DNA of 64,000 nucleotides from Eukaryota sp. TZLM1-RC (lineage: Eukaryota; Metamonada: BaSk clade): positions 1,860,001-1,924,000 of the forward strand of contig JAUPSS010000001.1 of NCBI GenBank assembly GCA_040285825.1, read 5' to 3'. How positions within the stretch are numbered: position 1 is the first letter of the stretch; each line of letters begins with the position of its first letter. Made by a program: the position numbers and the translations under genes. Positions 58,234 to 64,000 of the stretch are shown in pieces. Below the pieces are notes generated by a model that did no database searches, had not been told where the DNA came from, and saw only the letters and a list, made by a program, of their open reading frames with translations.

Positions 58234-58535
58234 TTAGGCTTCGGTAGCACGGGTGTAGATTTGAAGAGCACTGTGTTGGGCAACAGGCTTGATGGAACCT
58301 TCTTCAGCCATTTGACGTAAAACAATCTTGGCAACAGTGGCACTGACCTTCAAGGACTCGGAAACGATGAAGGGAGTGATGAGGCGCTTGGAAGGAATAT
58401 CCTTCATCAACTTGGCGTGAATATCCTTGGTGAGGAAGCAGTTATTGTTGAGCTTGTCACGAACGCGACCTTTAGACCACTGAGGTAAGAATACAATGAG
58501 AAGCTACATGCTTTCTTTCTTTGTGGACCAGCCAT
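58234..58535 (-). CDS. RPS25: Ribosomal protein S25 (eS25) with a GC-AG intron
   Basis: Join of 58512-58535 and 58234-58479 (complement): 89 residues. Exon 1 encodes MAGPQRKK, exon 2 WSKGRVRDKLNNNCFL, PSKRLITPFIVSESLKVSAT, VAKIVLRQMAEEGSIKPVAQ and ends SALQIYTRATEA. KKWSKGRVRDKLNN is the S25 signature. The intron 58480-58511 (32 nt) starts GCATGT and ends CCTCAG. The only in-frame alternative GT site does not restore the S25 sequence. Slightly shorter than typical S25 because the Lys-rich N-terminus is reduced. Divergent promoter region of 62 bp shared with the next gene. Confidence 0.9.
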
Positions 58536-58597
58536 TTGAATTACACTTGGGAGAAAAAGGACTTTTCTTTCTTTTGAGAGACAAAACCAAATGATTT

Positions 58598-59158
58598 ATG
58601 AACAACCGTTACACTGAACTGCAGCGACTTAATCAGCAATTAGATGACTTGCGTACTACACTTTCCTCTTCTCTTGAATCTATTTGTACAGAAAATACGG
58701 ATAACGATGTCAAAACAATTACAACTTCACTCGATGAGATTTGTCATGAACCCAGACCTGCTTCAGTATCTCTCAATTTGTCAGATTTACTCGAAGAGCA
58801 GAAACCACCTTTGACCCCACAAGCCGCAGCAAGGAGGTCTTCACAACTGCAGAAGCGCATAGATGCTATCAGCAGATCTGTAAGGTCACCCTTCAAACCT
58901 TCCTTCAATAATCCCACTTCTTCCCCTTATTCTCCTATACGTCCTTTCTCTGCTCCTATTCGTCCAATAAAAGACTCTCTTACTGATCCGCCGCCTATTA
59001 GGAAACCCAGAAACAGTTCTCAAAGTTTGAATTACACTGATCGACCAAAGGAAGAAAGTTCAGCTCGACCGAGTCCCCTAACCGTGAAAGTTCGTCCTAA
59101 ACTGAGACGACTATCACAAACCCCGAAAAGACTTGGAAGCAGTGGTTGGATGTACTAA
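58598..59158 (+). CDS. Ser/Pro-rich protein with N-terminal coiled coil, unknown
   Basis: 186 residues from an ATG. Residues 1-30 (YTELQRLNQQLDDLRTTLSS) form a short coiled coil; residues 90-180 are basic, Ser/Pro-rich and repetitive (SSPYSPIRPFSAPIRPIKDS), ending KRLGSSGWMY. No family recognised; composition suggests a microtubule or scaffold-binding disordered protein, which is only a guess. Transcribed divergently from RPS25. Confidence 0.6.
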   Translation: MNNRYTELQRLNQQLDDLRTTLSSSLESICTENTDNDVKTITTSLDEICHEPRPASVSLNLSDLLEEQKPPLTPQAAARRSSQLQKRIDAISRSVRSPFKPSFNNPTSSPYSPIRPFSAPIRPIKDSLTDPPPIRKPRNSSQSLNYTDRPKEESSARPSPLTVKVRPKLRRLSQTPKRLGSSGWMY

Positions 59159-59910
59159 TTATGTTTTATTGTGGTCGGTTTTTTTGTATTGTAATTTTAT
59201 CTATTTTGAAGAGCCTATTGATGTTCTCAATTTGTAATCTTATTTTGTTTTTTTGTTTTTGTCAATTTTTTCCATCCGTTTGTACCTCATTTATTAGCAC
59301 AGCAATTTCAATTGTTTATAAACTTAATTTATTTTCAAATTGTTTTCCAAGAATGAACCTGGTCTTTTTATTAGTACTTGGATTTTTGTTTCAATAATAA
59401 GGGATAAGCTCAATAATGTTCAAATCTACTGTTTTTGTCAAGCAATCTGTTTTTCGAAACGTCAAATAACATTCAATTTCGTTTCTATCATTATTCTATA
59501 ATCTTGTTATCCTCTATTTGTCATCATTAATAGATTACCATTGTCAGCTGGGTCAGATCTGAAATAAGTACATAATAATTGTAGCTGATTTAATCAAATA
59601 CGCTTGTTTGGTGAATTGCTTAAGTTCAAGAAACAATCTAATGCAAATCGAAAAACCTGCTGTTCATTCAGTAATTGTTCAGTTGAACTACAGATTAATC
59701 AGGAACTGGTTTTCTTGTAGATCTAGTTTATTTCTTGGTAACCATTTTGCGAATATACAATTTTTTGTGATTTTATTTTGCTTAGTGTAAAATCATCAAA
59801 TACAATGTTCTGGCATTTGAAATTACGAGTTTCGACATTTGAGATTGTTTAAAAACTAATTACTAATTGCTCCAAAGTAGAAACAACCAACAGAAAGAAT
59901 TTACAAAACA
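59159..59910. other. Intergenic T-rich interval
   Basis: Only hydrophobic frames created by T-rich DNA (59146-59397, 59608-59790). No gene supported. Confidence 0.45.
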
Positions 59911-61071
59911 CTATAAGCAATCAGCAGACAGTCTATTAGGAACATTATGACTACCTTTGCTAATCCAGAGAACACACAAATCTCCAAAACCTACAATTGA
60001 AAGTCCTTTGCTGTTTTCTCGTTGTAATTCCCCAATTTGTTCAAAAGTTGTCAAATCAATAAAGACTACTCTTGTGGCATAGACATCTAAAGACATGTCA
60101 TAAAAGGAAACTGCAATCACATTTGATGGGAAAACCGTGTGGCCTTGATATTCAGCTGATTCTGAAAGATCAATAATGACTTTAGCATCACCATATCCTT
60201 CATTTGTCTTTGGAATGTGAACCAGTCTTAAGGGCCCGTTCCTTTCTCCCACGCCAAACACAACACTAGAATCGGAAACAACGGTGGAAAAGAGAGTACC
60301 TTCATTCATGTGAACACGAGTCACGTTGCGCTTGAAGATTTCAACGGGATGACCGGAAGAGGTGAAAACACCTACAAAAAACTGGAAATCGCGCTCCTGC
60401 CATGATGATGAACCAAAGAAGATCATTCCATTCATGTGGTCGGCTGAGAGGTGTCTTACACCGGGGTACCATTTCTTCCATTTAACAGAAAGATTGGGAT
60501 TGAGGTGATAAATGTTGTTGAAGGAGAAGCCATAGTAACCAGAGAAAGACGGCACGAGGTTGATACTATCGTCAACTGATCTACGTTGCAAAAGATTACC
60601 GTCCCAGCTTACCCTAGTGACAATTCTTTGATCACAAAACACAACTCCAGTAGCATCAGCAACAGGGTCATAGGGAGTTGTGGCTGGGTAGGTAAAATGG
60701 GTAGACAAATCAGTTGAGATGAAATGAAGGTCTGTTTGGGCCATATTGGGGAATTGGTACATGGCCATCATATCAGCAGAGGGGTTGATCATGACAGTAC
60801 TGCTTTTAGATTTAACTCTAATGATTTCATCGGTAACAGGCTCTCCAGTGGCCAAGGACAGCTTGTGAAGCCCAACATTCGTGTGCCAAAAAACATGTTC
60901 ATCAACGATAAGTGCTGGCGAACTCCAAACAGAACGGGGTGATTCGAAGCTCCAGGATGAGGAGATTTGGGATGTTCCAGAGATGTAATTGGTGTTCTCC
61001 GGTGTAACACCAACTGACCATGTCACAGCAAGAGGTAACAAAAAGACCAGAAGTGAGAGGACAGCCTTCAT
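59911..61071 (-). CDS. Secreted propeller-like protein
   Basis: Start set at the ATG at 61071 (a TTG-started frame is four codons longer): 386 residues. Signal peptide MKAVLSLLVFLLPLAVTWS. The mature part has evenly spaced strand-like blocks (VWSSPALIVDEHVFWHTNVG, LHKLSLATGEPV, GVVFCDQRIVTRVSWDGNLL, YHLNPNLSVKWKKWYPGVRH, NGMIFFGSSSWQERDFQFFV), suggesting a PQQ-type or similar beta-propeller. HKLSLATGEPV is reminiscent of PQQ repeats (ALDAATGKxxW). No membrane anchor at the C-terminus. Function unknown; probably secreted or lumenal. Confidence 0.6.
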   Translation of the reverse strand: MKAVLSLLVFLLPLAVTWSVGVTPENTNYISGTSQISSSWSFESPRSVWSSPALIVDEHVFWHTNVGLHKLSLATGEPVTDEIIRVKSKSSTVMINPSADMMAMYQFPNMAQTDLHFISTDLSTHFTYPATTPYDPVADATGVVFCDQRIVTRVSWDGNLLQRRSVDDSINLVPSFSGYYGFSFNNIYHLNPNLSVKWKKWYPGVRHLSADHMNGMIFFGSSSWQERDFQFFVGVFTSSGHPVEIFKRNVTRVHMNEGTLFSTVVSDSSVVFGVGERNGPLRLVHIPKTNEGYGDAKVIIDLSESAEYQGHTVFPSNVIAVSFYDMSLDVYATRVVFIDLTTFEQIGELQRENSKGLSIVGFGDLCVLWISKGSHNVPNRLSADCL

Positions 61072-61149
61072 AATGGTGATCAATCACAAAAAATGGATTG
61101 ATTACATTTAGTTTCAAACCTCTACACTAAATGATTCTTCACGATTCTT

Positions 61150-62440
61150 CACGGTGTATTATAATCTAATACATCAATTGGACCAATTATCGAAATGTCA
61201 TCCATATAAGCTGTAATTTCAATTTCTGGGTGTTCTTGTTTTAATTTATACATTAGAAGATCAAAAGCAAGGCAGAAGAAGAAAGGACCTAATGGATCGC
61301 CTTGTTTGACACCCAGAGACCAAGGCAGGTCACAATATTCATAAACAAGTTTTGATGATCTCCCTTAAAAAGTATAGAGAAAAGACTCAACTTCAGGAAA
61401 ATGTTTATGCAATAAAGGAAAAATAGAAGTACGGGAATCAGAATTGAAAGCATTTTTAAATCTAAATTAAAAATGTCACTAGAAGTACTTGTATTGAAGA
61501 AAACATCAGAGGAAAGAGCAGCAGCAGGCCCATCAATTGTTCTGATTCCAAAGTGATAAGGACTAAGAAAATTTTTGGCTTGTTTCCCAATTCTATTGAA
61601 GATTAAAGAAGCAAGAATCTACGCAAATGATTCTGCAATTGCAATTGGTCGAATTATGGATATATATTTTTTGAGGGCAATTAAACGAGAACCTGTCATC
61701 TCAAAAGGAATTTTTCTTTTTAATGCTAAAAGTTTTTTGTTAAAATGAAGGAGATCATCAACAATTTCGGTCAACAGCTGATTTTACCATAACAAAATTT
61801 AACATTGATGGACCTGCAGCTTTTCCGGACACCATATGATTAATGAGTTTTGAGACCTCTGAAGCGTTGACAGGATTGTTCAAACAATATTCAACTGAAT
61901 CTGATTTGGGACAATAAAAATTTTCTTCTGGATGATTATCTTATTGTGTCAATGTATTCGCTTCGCATTCAGCAACCTCGGAAGAAAATAAACATTGCTT
62001 TGCAGAACCAAAACGTCCTTATAAAACCAGTTTTCTTAGCAGATTTTCTTTAGACAAATCATTTTTTTGATTATTTGATTGATTTATAAAAAAATATTTT
62101 TTAGAAAAAATTTCCAAATCGGGGTAACATCCCATAATCCTTTTCGCGAACTTTCAGTAATTGCACGAAGAACAACAGCAAAAGGTATTGAAGACAACGG
62201 ATTCAGCTGAGCAGGAACTCGAATAGAGCAACGGAATTTATTATTGACGACACAAGAAGCACAAAACAATACGTTGCGATCAGAATCATCAATAGATAGA
62301 TGTTTTTGACAAAAAACACATTTCTTATCATTTTTATTATCCACATTGTGGGAAAAATCATAAGTAATTTCGTTTTCAACTGGAGATTTGTTTTCAGAAT
62401 CAGCTGGAGAGAAAAATTCAAATCTACACTGGTAGCACGA
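61150..62440 (-). mobile_element. LINE with N-terminal zinc finger and RT core (subfamily G)
   Basis: Minus strand: FFSPADSENKSPVENEITYD, then CVFCQKHLS...CASC (two CxxC pairs), VPAQLNPLSSIPFAVVLRAI; later ASEVSKLINHMVSGKAAGPS before RT; FNLDLK (motif A, with a one-base frame change); SLGVKQGDPLGPFFF (motif B); ITAYMDDISIIGP (motif C). Other frame breaks are present, so it is inactive, but it links an N-terminal finger to the RT. It lies within an older RT copy (62440-62960). Confidence 0.75.
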
Positions 62441-62960
62441 GCATCTTTTTCTCTCTTTAAATTTAATAAGAAAAGACCTAATGGATCACCTTGTTTAACA
62501 CCAGATGATGATATCACATTGAAGTCTTCATATTAAGTCTTCAAGCAAGTGTTAACTGTGAGCCATAACAATTGTAAAAGAAAGACTCAGCTTCCGGAAA
62601 ATGAGTTTCGAGCAAGGGCATGATTGATGACCTCTTCACTGCATTGAAGGCGTTTTTAAAATCTAAATTAAAAATATAATTCAAATTGCTTGAATTAAAG
62701 AGAACATCACAAGACAGTGCCGCAAATGTTGCTTCATCAACTGTTTTAATTCCAAATTGAAAAGAACTAAAAAATCTTGCTTTTAAAAAAATCAGCTTTT
62801 TTTACCAAACCTGTCACAGCTAAAGCCATAATACAAGATAATGATTCACCAACTGCAACTGGTTTTAATTTCGATTGATTTTGTTTTAATGCAATTAACC
62901 TTGTCACTTTAGAGGGAACCTTCAATTCAGTTGAATTGTTTAACCATTTTCAGGTAAACA
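62440..62960 (-). mobile_element. LINE RT fragment (second copy)
   Basis: Minus strand: ELKVPSKVTRLIALKQNQSK, LKPVAVGESLSCIMALAV, FQFGIKTVDEATFAALSCDV, YIFNLDFKNAFNAVKRSSIM, PLLETHFPEAESFFYNCYGS, then SSGVKQGDPLGLFLL, where the next element begins. Order and spacing match RT fingers to motif B. Two frame changes. Confidence 0.75.
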
Positions 62961-63135
62961 AATATAATAGATTATCTTCCTTGATATCATCTGCTTTAGT
63001 GTTTCTTGGTCGTTTTTATGAAGGAATAGCTTCCAGTCAATTCTTTTTGACTGACGTGGGATATGAAGATTTAGAATTTTAAGTTTGTTTAGTTTCTCGG
63101 TGGAGTAAATTGGAAATATTCAAAAAAATATATAA
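62960..63135 (+). mobile_element. LINE subfamily D-like 3' tail
   Basis: The plus strand reads ISSALVFLGRFYEGIASSQF and FLTDVGYEDLEF stop, then TTTAGTTTCTCGGTGGAGTAAAT. Same tail as the D copy at 40.8 kb. Only about 120 coding bases remain. Confidence 0.8.
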
Positions 63136-63278
63136 TATTTTACATTAAAATATATAAGATAAAATACGTTTTAGTAATAAAACAACATTTTTTCCTTTTT
63201 TGTATTTTTCAACAATCAACAGGAAACGCTGAGCTTGCAACACTTTTAAGTCATCGCCCATGGTATGTTTCTATCATT

Positions 63279-63890
63279 TTACTCCATTAGACAATTCATA
63301 GACGAAATTCCATAGCAGAAAGAATACGAGCAATCGAGAGCCTGAAATGCTAACTCTTTACAGATGGTTTTCAATTTAGACTTAGGAATGAGTAATCTTT
63401 TCGTCAATGAAATGCATCTATTAGAAACTATTCCTCTTGTTGAAACTTCAGAAGGAAATGATTCAACCAAAAAAAATTAAATTTGACAAAAACAATTCAA
63501 AACTCTGATATTTCGTACTTTTAGATGACGTCTACTGACAGAATATTGTTTCATCGGTGATGTAAACTCACAAATGAGGACTGTCCTCCCAACTTATTCA
63601 TACATTCAACTCACTGAGGCTTTTATACAAGCTGAAAAACAATTCAATTGGTACAAAAGTGTATGCTAAATGGTGAACCTTTTTAATAATAAAATTATCG
63701 AAACCATTCAATAGGAAACCTGCCTTAAGATACGAACATCCATTCAAAGCAATTATTAAAACCATTAAACCACACAAGTCTTCTTCATCTTCTAAAAATA
63801 AAAAGTTTAAATAATATACCAAAACTTTGTTCGATTTGTGCACTAAAAGTTCACAATGATCGCACCTAATGATCTCATTTCGAACCAATG
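63279..63890 (-). mobile_element. LINE subfamily F (R2/Dong-like), endonuclease end
   Basis: Minus strand: RTVLICEFTSPMKQYS, RHLKVRNIRVLNCF, FFLVESFPSEVSTRGIVSNR, CISLTKRLL, ICKELAFQALDCSYSFCYGI, terminating NCLME. E-x-T-x-P, then K--N, then V-STRG-V, then L---AL-CS is the order of the R2/R4-type endonuclease and the helices after it. Upstream 63598-63888 is open (MVRNEIIRCDHCELLVHKSN) and may be its zinc finger region. 63424-63600 matches 24090-24230. Confidence 0.65.
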
Positions 63891-64000
63891 TTTCCTTCCA
63901 CTTTTGATGTCCACAGTTATAATTATTAGCTGGGTCAACTGTCTTGACATCAATGAGTAAATAAGCAATTGACGTTCAACAAAGAAACAACATCCACAGT
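63891..64000. other. Window end, unassigned
   Basis: Nothing recognised in the last 110 bases. Confidence 0.3.

Noticed and set aside
59146-59397. Hydrophobic 83-codon ORF resembling a membrane protein
   Set aside because: T-rich DNA yields Phe/Leu/Ile runs; no other gene-like feature.
1-64000. CRISPR arrays, bacterial operons, Shine-Dalgarno sites
   Set aside because: Genes are eukaryotic with introns; tandem repeats found are coding repeats or LTRs, with no spacer structure.
1-64000. tRNA or rRNA genes
   Set aside because: I saw no cloverleaf with a GGTTCRANYCC box or rRNA-like tract; a covariance-model scan would be needed to exclude them.

Overview
The window is AT-rich nuclear DNA from a unicellular eukaryote. 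Host genes are dense, on both strands, and have few introns. The introns I could place are 28-38 nt long: three in the RPL27A gene, one GC-AG intron in RPS25, one in a nucleostemin-like GTPase and one in an APC5-like gene. All three stop codons are used. A probable FSIP1-like protein suggests a flagellated lineage. I could not place the species from sequence alone.

Host genes in order: a CCDC6-like coiled-coil protein (0.9-1.4 kb), an APC5-like anaphase-promoting-complex subunit (1.6-3.5 kb), an acidic repeat protein (13.0-14.8 kb), a Nup98-type FG nucleoporin (15.4-17.5 kb), an FSIP1-like protein (21.6-22.8 kb), a small charged protein (25.2 kb), MCM6 (34.1-36.4 kb), Snf7/CHMP4 (37.4-38.0 kb), a GNL3/nucleostemin-like GTPase (38.3-39.8 kb), a TPR protein (41.3-42.4 kb), the DNA polymerase delta catalytic subunit (43.6-46.9 kb), RPL27A (49.2-49.7 kb), an RBBP4/MSI1-type WD40 protein (50.4-51.6 kb), a tail-anchored protein (57.7 kb), RPS25 (58.2-58.5 kb), a Ser/Pro-rich protein (58.6 kb) and a secreted propeller-like protein (59.9-61.1 kb). 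Several serve DNA replication, chromatin and the cell cycle, but nothing suggests they form an operon-like unit.

Much of the rest is mobile DNA. (1) At least six subfamilies of non-LTR retrotransposons with C-terminal restriction-like endonuclease domains are present, mostly as 5'-truncated 3' ends. Many are nested in one another, with 8-14 bp target-site duplications (TSDs). (2) A complete 7.4-kb Ty3/gypsy-type LTR element (25.75-33.12 kb) has identical 155-bp LTRs and a 4-bp TSD, but a damaged RNase H. (3) Two copies of a small non-autonomous LTR family (79- and 97-bp LTRs, 4-bp TSDs) carry only a gag-like ORF; each sits inside a LINE reading frame. (4) Three relics of Fanzor, the eukaryotic TnpB-like RNA-guided nuclease, lie at 7.7 kb (C-terminal tail), 11.1-12.9 kb (nearly full RuvC core, broken) and 22.8-23.5 kb (open C-terminal half).

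The most unusual stretch is 8.5-12.9 kb. A Cys-rich tandem-repeat ORF is followed in the same frame by a 2A-like ribosome-skipping motif, then by a broken reading frame that leads into the Fanzor relic. Start codons were checked: where the longest open frame began with TTG or GTG I moved the start to the first in-frame ATG.
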